From positions 82,779,168-82,843,167 of the forward strand of contig OX235270.1 of assembly GCA_944472135.2 (NCBI GenBank): a stretch of 64,000 nt of DNA. Direction: 5' to 3'. Source of the DNA: Trichobilharzia regenti. Its lineage: Eukaryota > Platyhelminthes > Trematoda > Strigeidida > Schistosomatidae. This document shows, piece by piece, positions 32,771 to 45,600 of this stretch (its first letter is position 1; every line of letters begins with the position of its first letter). The notes under the pieces were generated by a model. It searched no databases, was not told the origin of the DNA, and saw only the letters and a program-made list of their open reading frames with translations. A program made the translations under genes and the position numbers.

Positions 32771-33631
32771 CCACAACTATCTTTACATATTAGAATTATG
32801 TAAAAATTATATATTTGTAAAATCCCAGCGAAATAGAAATAAGTAATTCCAACGTTTCATTTCACAAACTGGTCAGAAATTAAATGAATTTTAACATTTT
32901 ACCGCTTGTATTCTAGCACCGGTACACTAGTATAACTTTATATTAGTTTATTAGCAAGTGAAAAAAAACAGAAACTAGTCCCTTTAGTAAATGTCTCGCT
33001 AACTATTCGAAATATATTGCATATAACTGATCTCCTGTGGGACTGCAATGGATACTTTTATTGGTTATTTGGGAAAAATCACAGTTAAATTATCATGTCC
33101 TGATTACAGATTGACCTTTGTCATAACGCCATAAACCGCATATTTTACTGACACATTCAGTTAACTTGAATGATTGGACAACATCATAATGATTACACAC
33201 AAGTGACCAATCGATCAACAAATCTATATCAATTGTAGATGTCATCATGAAATGATATTGTTTGGATAATTATTGAAAGTCAGAGAGCACTGCGTCAATG
33301 CTTCATCCTAGTTTAGGACTACTATTGCATCAGGGATCGAATCTAGGGACATCAAACCCTTCAGATGGAATCTAGTAGGATGGCTCATCAGTGACCTGCA
33401 TGAACTATTACCAACATTATTAACTTATTCAACAAACTGCTCAGTTTTGATGTGATTTAATTAAAACAGATTTATAAGATAATTAATTTACAAATAATAG
33501 AATTCAACTGCCCAAAAGATGCTATAGAATAATAGCGTTATATATATAAATACGAAATTTTGGTGATTTTGAAAGTGCTCGATCTTGTGTATATCGTAAA
33601 ATCAATTTGCCTACATCAATAAGATTACATC
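32771..33631. other. Intergenic with a short tRNA-SINE-like scrap
   Basis: Around 33265-33400 the words CATCCTAGTTTAGGAC and GGGATCGAATCTAGG resemble SINE-B body and B box but are isolated. The rest is AT-rich with no gene. Confidence 0.4.
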
Positions 33632-33876
33632 ATGAACTGATATCGGTTAGAGCACCATCGGAAAACCTAGGACTACTGGACAGAAGTTGGAATTCATGGA
33701 TCATTGGACCAGGTCCGAGTGGTTTAATGGTCTACGAGCTCGCGTTGCAACCGGAAGGTCCAGGTTTCGAACCTCAGTGATTGCGTACTGATGAAGAGTC
33801 CCAAACTAGGAAAAAAACAGCTGTCCAGCACCCCCAAGTTTTCCAATGGTCCTCTAACCAGTGTCAGTTCATGATG
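33632..33876 (+). repeat. SINE-B copy with an extra inverted tail (foldback SINE)
   Basis: A plus-strand SINE-B has an A box near GTCCGAGTGGTTTAATGG, a B box GGTTTCGAACCTC (about 33763-33775), and a body ending TCAGTTCATGATG. To its left, 33632-33686 is the reverse complement of its own last 55 bp (CATCATGAACTGATATCGG ... CTACTGGACA). The element therefore has terminal inverted arms around the Pol III promoter, the same design as the hammerhead pairs. Confidence 0.72.
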
Positions 33877-34344
33877 AAACCCTGTAACCAATCAAATCCC
33901 TGTAAACCAACATTTGAATAACATTATCAAGGTCAAATCAAAAACTTGATATCGAATTCAAGAAAGCAGAGATGCAGCCTGAAGAACAAAAGATGAGGAA
34001 AAGAACTACGTATTCCTTCATATTACTGTATGATTCAAAAAACCTTAAAGATAGGTTTAAAGCCTTCAATGAAACTAGAGATAAATCACAGTTCAAGTTC
34101 AACACTCACAGAACTGAAAGACGAACATACAGAGAATACCGTCACTTGTAACATCAAGAAACGTAAGTGACACTGAGTAACAACACCAAGAAAACGTACA
34201 TACTAGAACACTTAGACACTCTTTAATTCAATTTTAGATCTTCCCGTCGATTGATTGAACTGAAGTGCTCGGTCTCAGGTTTACATGTCAGCTTCTTGTG
34301 CAGATGCTTCAATGATGTCTGGGCATGTAATTAGAAGTTAACTG
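33877..34344. other. Intergenic, nothing recognised
   Basis: No long open frame and no recognisable repeat. The part near 33960-34200 is A-rich. Confidence 0.4.
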
Positions 34345-34420
34345 GTGGATGGTGACTAGCAGTGGAATCCAGGATGCGCATTTCGTCCTGTATGGGAGTC
34401 GTCATCTGGATGTACCTGCA
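34345..34420 (-). ncRNA. Hammerhead ribozyme-like motif, left arm
   Basis: Minus strand: GGTACATCCAG, core ATGACGA (consensus CTGATGA), CTCCCATACAGGAC with stem II weakened, an intact GAAA, TGCGCATCCTGGATTCC and ACTGCTAG. C3 of the core is A and U7 is C, so activity is doubtful although the overall fold is retained. Confidence 0.6.
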
Positions 34421-34557
34421 TTCATTTAAATCAAAATGACCCTTTGCACAAAAAGTGGCTCTCGGGGCCAAAATGGTCAAGTGGATAACGCTTTGGCGTT
34501 TGAACTATGGACACTGGGTTCGAGCCTCGGTGGGAACATCATCACTCACTGGGAATT

Positions 34558-34632
34558 GCAGGTACATCCAGATAACGAGTCCAAAATAGGACGAAATGCG
34601 CATCCTGGATTCCACTGCTAGTCACCATCCAC
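34558..34632 (+). ncRNA. Hammerhead ribozyme-like motif, right arm
   Basis: Plus strand: GGTACATCCAG, core ATAACGA (consensus CTGATGA), a perfect stem II (GTCC, loop AAAATA, GGAC), an intact GAAA, then TGCGCATCCTGGATTCC and ACTGCTAG. The layout is that of the schistosome Sm-alpha hammerhead. Positions 3, 5 and 7 of the core are changed, so it is probably inactive. Confidence 0.62.
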
Positions 34633-34699
34633 CAATTAATTACTTAGACACTCTCCCTAAAACATATGTATAGGGAAGTTATCTGCTTATTAGTTAAAA

Positions 34700-35280
34700 G
34701 GCTAACTTGTCAAACCGCAAAAGATGCGGGACTTTAGCTTATGCAAGAACTGGTGCAGAATCGTACTCCTCTCCTCTCCTCTCCTGGCAAAACATTAGAT
34801 TGTATCAGTGTGTAAAGACTAAAAGGTACCGTGGATGCAGGAATTTTCCTGGGACAATTTGGATTCAGGAGAAACAACTCACGTGCACATGAATTCGTAA
34901 CACTACACATCACCATCGAATTGATAATAGAATGGTAGTCAACTGTCTACTTCAACTTTACCCACTTTGATAAAACTTTCAACACCGTCAACCACGGAGT
35001 AATCTGAGAACTGCTTGAATGCTGTATAAGACAGTGTGGGAAACACTTGTGAACCTTATTTAAAAGACATATCAAGTGGTTGAAAATGGTAAGCTCAGTG
35101 AAGCACTTGAAACTGAGACAGGAGTAAAACAAGCCTGTCTACTATTACTGATGATTTTGATTGTGGTGGACTGGATCATGTGACATGCATACAATGGATC
35201 TATGATATGATTCTAGAAGGTTTGTATTTCACGGATGACTTATATCTAGTGGAAGTATATGACTGAAGTACCAAGTTCCT
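34700..35280 (+). pseudogene. RTE-like LINE RT fragment
   Basis: With frameshifts the plus strand encodes a GFRRNNSRAHEFVT segment, TVYFNFTHFDKTFNTVNH (matching the RT motif FxDFEKAFDSVxR), then an ELLE segment, KLRQE, and VVDWIM-like residues. These are RT blocks 1 to 4 of an RTE-type LINE. An (TCCTC)n microsatellite of about 18 bp interrupts it at 34767-34788. Many stops; long dead. Confidence 0.68.
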
Positions 35281-35335
35281 TTCAGAACGCAAGGAGTGAA
35301 TAAAGACGCCAACAACTTCTTTAAATTTTAGTTTC

Positions 35336-35520
35336 GATCATGAGTTTACATCAGTCACAGAAGCACTGGAAAACCTGAGAGTACTGGAGAGCTATTTTAT
35401 CCTTTTTTGGGACCCTGCGCCCACAGGTGTTGACACCTAGGACCATTCGCTCAGAAGGCAAGCTCGCAAAATATTTCCCCTCTAGGACTCAACCCAATGG
35501 CCTGTAAATTCCAACTTTTT
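35336..35520 (-). repeat. SINE-B fragment
   Basis: The order CATGAGTTTACATCAGTC, CACTGGAAAACCTGAGAGTACTGGA, GGGACCCTGC, AGGACC and AATGGCC matches SINE-B body and flanks, but the B box is lost. Confidence 0.6.
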
Positions 35521-36234
35521 CCTTGCTTCATATTTCTCACTGTTAAACTACATGAGTGAACAAATCGATCTTCATTTTTATATTATTACACGACATTTTA
35601 GTTTCAATAAGGAAATCACTTCTGGCTGCAATCTTTGCACATTCAACCTACAAACCTAATACAGGAAGGAATCAGTGTCATTAGAACTTCACTGTCACAA
35701 CTGTCATCGAATACCTGTTAAATTGTTTTTTTTTTCGTGTTACTTTAATACGTGTTTATAGAGTATTCTAAAAATTCACACTTTCCGTTTATGCAACAAT
35801 TATTTTCTCCAGTTAACACCAGATTCATGAATTTGAAGTAATTCTTAAGTAATCCACTATCACCAACCTGTTTTACTATAGTTTAGAACCATCGATTAGG
35901 TGGTAATTGAAATGTATAGGTCTGTCATTCGGATTTCTTTCTTTGTATAACTTTATTACATAATTTAAGAAACACTGGTCTTTCATCCAGATTATAAGTC
36001 CATGGTATTAAACTGAGGCGTTGGTGATTGTTTGAGTGTATGTGAAGATAGACAAACACGTACACTGGAGAGGAACTTGCGATTCCATTTTTTGAGCGTT
36101 TTTCTAAAAGGAAGGTCTGATTGTTTTCTTCAAAAATCGATCCACAAGACTCCAATATGGAATGGTCAATACACGAATTTTCACAGTTAGGTCCCTGTGA
36201 GAAGAAGGACAAGCCCGATCCACTCCTTATCCTC
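35521..36234. other. Intergenic or 5' part of the next Penelope-like copy
   Basis: The minus frame 35925-36236 is open for 103 codons but has no motif I can identify. By analogy with 31001-31237 it could be inverted element sequence; this is only a suggestion. Confidence 0.3.
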
Positions 36235-36910
36235 AAGAATAAGAAGGATATGTTCCAACGATCCGATAGGCGGGGAACTGAAGCGACTTAGACAATTCCT
36301 CATAGAGAATGGATATCCTCCAAGATTCATCTAGAAAAACATGAACTTCAAGCAAAGGCCTGAAAGAAACCAGATGGTGCCGAAAAATCTCCTATATATG
36401 AACATTGAATTTAAAGGTAATACCGCAGCTGAGATTCTGAAGAATCGCTTATGCAGATTACAGAGAACAGCCTTCTTTGCGGCTGAGCTAGAGATCAACT
36501 TCTACAGCTGACAAATGATCAATGGATGTGTCAAGGACAAACTGTCGCTTTGGGCCGCTTCACTGTATGTTTATAAATTCACTTGCTCACGTGGAACTAG
36601 TCATATTTGCTACATAAGGCTCACATTTTCCAAACACATCTTTGAACATTATCCGGCATGGTTAGCAAAAGAACAATACAAAGCAATTACTAGCTCAACT
36701 CTGGAGCACTTGGTGAACTCAAGCCACAAAGCTCCACCAGAATCTTCTTTCAATATCATCTACATGGTGAAGCCAAATGGTACAAAGAGCATCAGATTTT
36801 GACTTTTTGTATGGCGGAGACGTTAACAGTTCGTCAATACAATCCCAAACTCTGTATAGAGAAAACGTTTGTTCAGTCTCTTATTCTACCTTGGTCTTAA
36901 CCTCTTCACT
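36235..36910 (+). pseudogene. Penelope-like element 3' coding region (GIY-YIG endonuclease)
   Basis: The plus strand encodes ELKRLRQFLIENGYPPRFI, then LLYMNIEFKGNTAAEIL, a RLQRTAFFAAELEINFYS segment, DKLSLWAASLYVYKFTC, a decayed GIY-YIG core (THICYIRLTFSK), IFEHYPAWLAKEQ, SSTLEHLVNSSHK and FNIIYMVKPN. This is the complete order of the RT-endonuclease linker and GIY-YIG domain of schistosome Penelope-like elements. Two stops or frameshifts (near 36340 and 36510) break the frame. Same lineage as 31001-32170. Confidence 0.82.
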
Positions 36911-37922
36911 AGTCTTTCCTAGTAGAAAAATTCTAATTTTTTTTAAATTTTCAATTTTACTCTTAGTTTGCTTTTACTTTAGTAATCAACTCACTGTTAT
37001 CACTCTCATATGTTCCTTTTATACATTTTCACACCCTCTTCACACTTGTTGAATTGACATTCAACTACCATCTGTATTCTCACTCAATAAAAATTTTAAC
37101 CTTATCAAATTTCTAACTTTTGCTATCGAGCACGACGCGTAATTTACAACTTTTATTTTTTTTACTTCTAAAGCCACTTCTGAGTAATTATATCAATTAT
37201 GTCAGCCCCCATTGTTCAGTAATAGACTAATATAGATTTTTGGTAAATATAAATACGACTGTATAGCCTCTGAAGATGATTTTGTCGATAAAGAAAATTT
37301 TCTTCGCCGAATTGTCTTTTATTTTACCATATATATATATTACACTATAAAAAATTAAAATTAACTTGATCACGTTTCAAACACAATTTATTGTTCATAT
37401 TCATAACAAGATGTTCATACGAATTTCTTATTTGCTTTATAAATTTCTGCTGCTTTTCAATTACACTTTTTCATATATCCAGAAATTCAGCATTATTTTG
37501 CGTGCTTAAAGTCCTTCACAGACGCAATAAATTGCGAATTTGAGTACAATATAGTAATTTAGGAAGTGCAATTATAAGAAAGTTAACAGAATGCTTCAAT
37601 TACACACTTTTTATGGCGTATGAAATTAAGGCTAAATACATGACACAAACGTGATAGGGTCATTGATGTTGTATTACAAAATCATCATTTTAAATAAAAC
37701 AAACTGTTTGCTAAGATGTTAACTAACCCGAAATGTATAAAACACTTAATTCGCAAGCTATTTAGATTTAGATTCATTTAGAAGGTGGAGCTGAACTTCA
37801 ATTTTTGTGTGACTCTTTTGACAGCATATTCAAATATTTCATACGAGCTAAAAACCCATCCAGTAGTCATATTATCTTGATGTGTTTTCAAGAGTTAGTT
37901 TGCGAAGATTTGATTTGTTTCA
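36911..37922. other. 3' tail of the Penelope-like copy and AT-rich intergenic sequence
   Basis: To about 37340 the sequence (with CCTCTGAAGATGATTTTGTCG and an (AT)n run near 37330) looks like element tail; beyond this no feature is seen. Confidence 0.35.
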
Positions 37923-38190
37923 AGTTTGATCACAGATTAGTTGGAGAACCAGTGGGAACCAGCAAGTACTGAACAGCTATTTCATCCTAGTTTGGGATCC
38001 ATTGGCGACACGCACCCATCAGTGGGGCTCGAAACCAGGACTTGAAACAAACTAAACCCATACAAACTAACTCTTAAAAATTAATCTGATGTTCTCTAGT
38101 GACTCACTGCAGGACACAGTTGCCTGAAGTTGTAGTGCAAAGTCGTGACCAGTGAGGTCCACTAGGTTGGAGTGAGGACAAATACTCTGC
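37923..38190 (-). repeat. SINE-B fragment and repeat R2, copy 2
   Basis: 37923-38050 holds the SINE-B body up to the B box (GGGGCTCGAAACCAGG, with the CACTGG-type head lost). 38080-38190 resembles 25290-25440 (AATTAATCTGATGTTC ... AAGTCGTGACCAGTGAGG). The two blocks have the same relative order at 25 kb and at 38 kb, so they may form one larger element. Confidence 0.5.
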
Positions 38191-39668
38191 AAAGATAAAA
38201 TTAGTTGGTGCCAGTCGTGCAAAAACCATGAACTGTTAGAAGTGAGAACTGATCAGTTGGCCTTGTGAGTCGGATCACAGGGGTTAAATGGTCTACCAGC
38301 AGGACATGTAACTGGAAGGTGTTGAATTTTCCTCTTGGCATTGGATGCGGACTTCCGATGAGTCTGTACTTTGCAACCTCATTTAAGCTATTATTAACTA
38401 TGATTAAATGCTTTCCAACTAGTCTGAAATATAGTGGGTGAATGTTAAGTAAAATTGTGGGAGGGGTCAGCTGTATTCGAATGAGCAATTAATCATCCAC
38501 ACCCTACGAAAGACCCATTTAGAGAGTATATAATACAGAAATCAAATAATTTTAAGTCTCCTACATGAATACTGTAGCTGGCTGATAAAAATGTTAGCAA
38601 CTGAAGCTAATGGACTGCATGATATTCAAGCTTTCATCTACTCTGCTGTGTCAATGTGCTACAAAAGGCTATAGGTAAAACACCTTTAGGTTTTTAAAGT
38701 CACTGGCTGCTCGTCGAAAGAGGAGAATCAAATCTAGACCACTTGACAGTGGTAATGAATAGATAACCAGTTAGCAATAAAAAACAATAAAATACAGGTC
38801 AAAACCTATTAAATTAGTATAAATGTACACATTGTTTATTCTTCTAATCAATCTCTTTTTATATCTGATCTAGATTACATAAACGGAACGGTCTTAAAGA
38901 ATGCATGATAAACAGTGGTCACAAAGTGACTCCTGATATCTCTTCAAGAAAAAGTATCTAGCATTCTACAACTATTTAAATATCCATAACTACATTTTTC
39001 TGCAGTCACATCAGACCATCTACATTTTTGGGTACCGTTCCCATTTAGTACTCTACACAATCTTAGGTATTCAGTTAATTACGGAGGTTTTTCAGGAATT
39101 GGCTTCCAGGGATTCGTTTGTTTTCAAGAATCATCAAAAACTAACTTAATTAAAATAATCACCGAAAACAAGGGAAAAATGAAAAGCTGTCTCGTATTCG
39201 TTTAGCACATTTCGTCAGTACCCACACGTGATCTATCCCGCAATCAGTTCAATACCTCCAAGCAGAAAATTGGAATTCAGTTTATTGATCACTTATCACC
39301 ATTAAAACAGGATGAAGTTGGGATGAAAATAATCCCCAATGACATTAATCGGTAAACCACAAGAATAGAATGAACTAGCGATAACATTACCGCCGAAGGT
39401 GGCAAAAGATATCAAAGATTATCATCATTGAATAAGTTCAAGAATAAAGTAAACAAAAACAAGGAAAAAAATAAGCGGAAAAACAAATTATACAAACACG
39501 ATAAAAATTATCAAAAATCGAAATAAAAGAATTTGAAAAGAAAGTACAAAAAGATAAAGACAAGGAAAAAGAGGCGAATTAAAAAAAATTAAAAACATCA
39601 TATACAAATACTAGCAAAAGAAAAAAACTAACAAAACAAGAATTCGAAACAAGATTTCAGGCATCGAC
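38191..39668. other. Intergenic; purine-rich stretch before the 1,514-bp array
   Basis: No gene. From about 39410 to 39650 the plus strand is very A/G-rich (repeated GAAAAA, AAGGAAAAA) with almost no T-rich or GC-rich sequence. The array begins directly after it. Confidence 0.5.
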
Positions 39669-42600
39669 GAGAATGCATTGGTCAAAACTTCACATTTCGA
39701 AACATGGACATCACAGAATCCCACATTCGTCTCATTTCACTATCTGCAAGGCGACTTTGACTACATCCATTGACAGCTTTCTTGCTATGTCCGTCCAGCT
39801 AACAACCGAGTGATGAGGAATGCCTGCAATATTTAGTGACTTGCTCAAATCCACCCAGATGTGAAAGACGACAACGAGAGATGGCATCTGATATGGAGAC
39901 AATAAGCAGTAGTACTCGTCAGGGATCCCATGTCACCGTCCTTATTGAATTCCATCGTAAACTGACTAATGACTGAGACTCTGGTCAACTTCAATCGACT
40001 GACTTCAAGGATTGACATGCCACTACTAGGGAAGAGTTTGTTTGATTTGGAGTGTGCAGACACACTGACAAAATGGAATATTATAAACACTGAGTATCTT
40101 TGATATACAACTCGACCTTGTCTAACGTGAGATAATAATACACACAAGATTCTTCGAACCGACTCCTACTTTAAGGATATGCAGTGTTATGGTTGAGAGT
40201 TCTGACCACTTCACTTATTTGAGAGGTTGGTTGCATCAGCTCTGATACACTGATTGACTGCTGATCAAACCTCAGCTCGGATACAAAAGACTCGTCTGGG
40301 ATTTGCCAACTTCCGCCTTCTCTCGTGCACACGTCATATCCGACTATCCATCAAAGCACGTGTGCTCTCACTGCTCATCAGTTGCCTCCGTCCTCCTTCT
40401 TCACGGCTGTGAGACACATCCGTCGTAGGAAGTGGAAGATATCAAGAGACTAGCAGTCTTCAAGCATAGGTGTTCGCCTCCTATCTCTACTATTCAGTGG
40501 TATAATATGGCGAGTAATATTGACCCTAAGTATACAGTGTTGGGTGAGGAGGGGAAAGCAATCGATCAGGTGGTGAAGCTGTATCGAACGAGATGGACGA
40601 GACGCGTATTGTGAATCGAAAGCCATCGACTTCCACGTTGTCCAATGGTAGCTGAGATCGGATTGCGTTGGGAAAGCGATAGCGGTGGTCAGACCGAAAC
40701 ATGGCACCAATCCATCAAGTCTCCGACTGTTGCTTTCAGCCAGGTGAGGCGGTGTAGACTGCCTGGCTCGAGTCATCCACACACTGGAAAACAATGGCTC
40801 CAAGCCACTCTCAACTGCAAAAGACGCGTTCACTCCTTGTCATCTCCTACATCTTTCAATTCCTCATTATTCTCCATGTAGTTATTCTCTGCTAGCGTAC
40901 ACTTCTACTCAGTAGAATGGCTATTTCGAAGATTTCCCCGTCTCCTCCACCTTCATGTGCTGTATGGATTGTGGAGACTTCAACTTGTTCGCTTTCGTGC
41001 AAACTTCTGCGTCGGAAATTCACCTCAGTTGACAAGAGAATTTACTCTCCTCTGATGAACACAGGAGAATCAGGTCGACTGATTTACTTACTACCTGAGA
41101 TATAAGAGCCAATAGTCATGCAAAGACTGAACACACCTCTGGAAACAAACCCAAGACAAGCGAGCAGATTTCGGGCTCAGATGAGAATGCATTGGTCAAA
41201 ACTTCACATTTCGAAACATGGACATCACAGAATCCCACATTCGTCTCATTTCACTATCTGCAAGGCGACTTTGACTACATCCATTGACAGCTTTCTTGCT
41301 ATGTCCGTCCAGCTAACAACCGAGTGATGAGGAATGCCTGCAATATTTAGTGACTTGCTCAAATCCACCCAGATGTGAAAGACGACAACGAGAGATGGCA
41401 TCTGATATGGAGACAATAAGCAGTAGTACTCGTCAGGGATCCCATGTCACCGTCCTTATTGAATTCCATCGTAAACTGACTAATGACTGAGACTCTGGTC
41501 AACTTCAATCGACTGACTTCAAGGATTGACATGCCACTACTAGGGAAGAGTTTGTTTGATTTGGAGTGTGCAGACACACTGACAAAATGGAATATTATAA
41601 ACACTGAGTATCTTTGATATACAACTCGACCTTGTCTAACGTGAGATAATAATACACACAAGATTCTTCGAACCGACTCCTACTTTAAGGATATGCAGTG
41701 TTATGGTTGAGAGTTCTGACCACTTCACTTATTTGAGAGGTTGGTTGCATCAGCTCTGATACACTGATTGACTGCTGATCAAACCTCAGCTCGGATACAA
41801 AAGACTCGTCTGGGATTTGCCAACTTCCGCCTTCTCTCGTGCACACGTCATATCCGACTATCCATCAAAGCACGTGTGCTCTCACTGCTCATCAGTTGCC
41901 TCCGTCCTCCTTCTTCACGGCTGTGAGACACATCCGTCGTAGGAAGTGGAAGATATCAAGAGACTAGCAGTCTTCAAGCATAGGTGTTCGCCTCCTATCT
42001 CTACTATTCAGTGGTATAATATGGCGAGTAATATTGACCCTAAGTATACAGTGTTGGGTGAGGAGGGGAAAGCAATCGATCAGGTGGTGAAGCTGTATCG
42101 AACGAGATGGACGAGACGCGTATTGTGAATCGAAAGCCATCGACTTCCACGTTGTCCAATGGTAGCTGAGATCGGATTGCGTTGGGAAAGCGATAGCGGT
42201 GGTCAGACCGAAACATGGCACCAATCCATCAAGTCTCCGACTGTTGCTTTCAGCCAGGTGAGGCAGTGTAGACTGCCTGGCTCGAGTCATCCACACACTG
42301 GAAAACAATGGCTCCAAGCCACTCTCAACTGCAAAAGACGCGTTCACTCTTTGTCATCTCCTACATCTTTCAATTCCTCATTATTCTCCATGTAGTTATT
42401 CTCTGCTAGCGTACACTTCTACTCAGTAGAATGGCTATTTCGAAGATTTCCCCGTCTCCTCCACCTTCATGTGCTGTATGGATTGTGGAGACTTCAACTT
42501 GTTCGCTTTCGTGCAAACTTCTGCGTCGGAAATTCACCTCAGTTGACAAGAGAATTTACTCTCCTCTGATGAACACAGGAGAATCAGGTCGACTGATTTA

Positions 42601-45600
42601 CTTACTACCTGAGATATAAGAGCCAATAGTCATGCAAAGACTGAACACACCTCTGGAAACAAACCCAAGACAAGCGAGCAGATTTCGGGCTCAGATGAGA
42701 ATGCATTGGTCAAAACTTCACATTTCGAAACATGGACATCACAGAATCCCACATTCGTCTCATTTCACTATCTGCAAGGCGACTTTGACTACATCCATTG
42801 ACAGCTTTCTTGCTATGTCCGTCCAGCTAACAACCGAGTGATGAGGAATGCCTGCAATATTTAGTGACTTGCTCAAATCCACCCAGATGTGAAAGACGAC
42901 AACGAGAGATGGCATCTGATATGGAGACAATAAGCAGTAGTACTCGTCAGGGATCCCATGTCACCGTCCTTATTGAATTCCATCGTAAACTGACTAACGA
43001 CTGAGACTCTGGTCAACTTCAATCGACTGACTTCAAGGATTGACATGCCACTACTAGGGAAGAGTTTGTTTGATTTGGAGTGTGCAGACACACTGACAAA
43101 ATGGAATATTATAAACACTGAGTATCTTTGATATACAACTCGACCTTGTCTAACGTGAGATAATAATACACACAAGATTCTTCGAACCGACTCCTACTTT
43201 AAGGATATGCAGTGTTATGGTTGAGAGTTCTGACCACTTCACTTATTTGAGAGGTTGGTTGCATCAGCTCTGATACACTGATTGACTGCTGATCAAACCT
43301 CAGCTCGGATACAAAAGACTCGTCTGGGATTTGCCAACTTCCGCCTTCTCTCGTGCACACGTCATATCCGACTATCCATCAAAGCACGTGTGCTCTCACT
43401 GCTCATCAGTTGCCTCCGTCCTCCTTCTTCACGGCTGTGAGACACATCCGTCGTAGGAAGTGGAAGATATCAAGAGACTAGCAGTCTTCAAGCATAGGTG
43501 TTCGCCTCCTATCTCTACTATTCAGTGGTATAATATGGCGAGTAATATTGACCCTAAGTATACAGTGTTGGGTGAGGAGGGGAAAGCAATCGATCAGGTG
43601 GTGAAGCTGTATCGAACGAGATGGACGAGACGCGTATTGTGAATCGAAAGCCATCGACTTCCACGTTGTCCAATGGTAGCTGAGATCGGATTGCGTTGGG
43701 AAAGCGATAGCGGTGGTCAGACCGAAACATGGCACCAATCCATCAAGTCTCCGACTGTTGCTTTCAGCCAGGTGAGGCGGTGTAGACTGCCTGGCTCGAG
43801 TCATCCACACACTGGAAAACAATGGCTCCAAGCCACTCTCAACTGCAAAAGACGCGTTCACTCTTTGTCATCTCCTACATCTTTCAATTCCTCATTATTC
43901 TCCATGTAGTTATTCTCTGCTAGCGTACACTTCTACTCAGTAGAATGGCTATTTCGAAGATTTCCCCGTCTCCTCCACCTTCATGTGCTGTATGGATTGT
44001 GGAGACTTCAACTTGTTCGCTTTCGTGCAAACTTCTGCGTCGGAAATTCACCTCAGTTGACAAGAGAATTTACTCTCCTCTGATGAACACAGGAGAATCA
44101 GGTCGACTGATTTACTTACTACCTGAGATATAAGAGCCAATAGTCATGCAAAGACTGAACACACCTCTGGAAACAAACCCAAGACAAGCGAGCAGATTTC
44201 GGGCTCAGATGAGAATGCATTGGTCAAAACTTCACATTTCGAAACATGGACATCACAGAATCCCACATTCGTCTCATTTCACTATCTGCAAGGCGACTTT
44301 GACTACATCCATTGACAGCTTTCTTGCTATGTCCGTCCAGCTAACAACCGAGTGATGAGGAATGCCTGCAATATTTAGTGACTTGCTCAAATCCACCCAG
44401 ATGTGAAAGACGACAACGAGAGATGGCATCTGATATGGAGACAATAAGCAGTAGTACTCGTCAGGGATCCCATGTCACCGTCCTTATTGAATTCCATCGT
44501 AAACTGACTAATGACTGAGACTCTGGTCAACTTCAATCGACTGACTTCAAGGATTGACATGCCACTACTAGGGAAGAGTTTGTTTGATTTGGAGTGTGCA
44601 GACACACTGACAAAATGGAATATTATAAACACTGAGTATCTTTGATATACAACTCGACCTTGTCTAACGTGAGATAATAATACACACAAGATTCTTCGAA
44701 CCGACTCCTACTTTAAGGATATGCAGTGTTATGGTTGAGAGTTCTGACCACTTCACTTATTTGAGAGGTTGGTTGCATCAGCTCTGATACACTGATTGAC
44801 TGCTGATCAAACCTCAGCTCGGATACAAAAGACTCGTCTGGGATTTGCCAACTTCCGCCTTCTCTCGTGCACACGTCATATCCGACTATCCATCAAAGCA
44901 CGTGTGCTCTCACTGCTCATCAGTTGCCTCCGTCCTCCTTCTTCACGGCTGTGAGACACATCCGTCGTAGGAAGTGGAAGATATCAAGAGACTAGCAGTC
45001 TTCAAGCATAGGTGTTCGCCTCCTATCTCTACTATTCAGTGGTATAATATGGCGAGTAATATTGACCCTAAGTATACAGTGTTGGGTGAGGAGGGGAAAG
45101 CAATCGATCAGGTGGTGAAGCTGTATCGAACGAGATGGACGAGACGCGTATTGTGAATCGAAAGCCATCGACTTCCACGTTGTCCAATGGTAGCTGAGAT
45201 CGGATTGCGTTGGGAAAGCGATAGCGGTGGTCAGACCGAAACATGGCACCAATCCATCAAGTCTCCGACTGTTGCTTTCAGCCAGGTGAGGCGGTGTAGA
45301 CTGCCTGGCTCGAGTCATCCACACACTGGAAAACAATGGCTCCAAGCCACTCTCAACTGCAAAAGACGCGTTCACTCTTTGTCATCTCCTACATCTTTCA
45401 ATTCCTCATTATTCTCCATGTAGTTATTCTCTGCTAGCGTACACTTCTACTCAGTAGAATGGCTATTTCGAAGATTTCCCCGTCTCCTCCACCTTCATGT
45501 GCTGTATGGATTGTGGAGACTTCAACTTGTTCGCTTTCGTGCAAACTTCTGCGTCGGAAATTCACCTCAGTTGACAAGAGAATTTACTCTCCTCTGATGA

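Larger units (their letters stand above)
34345..34632. repeat. Sm-alpha-like SINE flanked by inverted hammerhead-like arms
   Basis: The arms 34345-34420 (minus) and 34558-34632 (plus) are reverse complements with about ten differences over 75 bp and both end in TAGTCACCATCCAC. Between them is a tRNA-like Pol III promoter: A-box-like GGCCAAAATGGTCAAGTGG at about 34457-34475 and B box GGGTTCGAGCCTC at about 34517-34529. The plus-strand element (head, body, tail) looks complete; the left arm is an extra inverted tail. Confidence 0.78.

Noticed and set aside
34558..34632. Calling the hammerhead active
   Set aside because: Positions 3, 5 and 7 of the conserved core differ from CTGATGA, including the C that pairs with G8 in the catalytic core.
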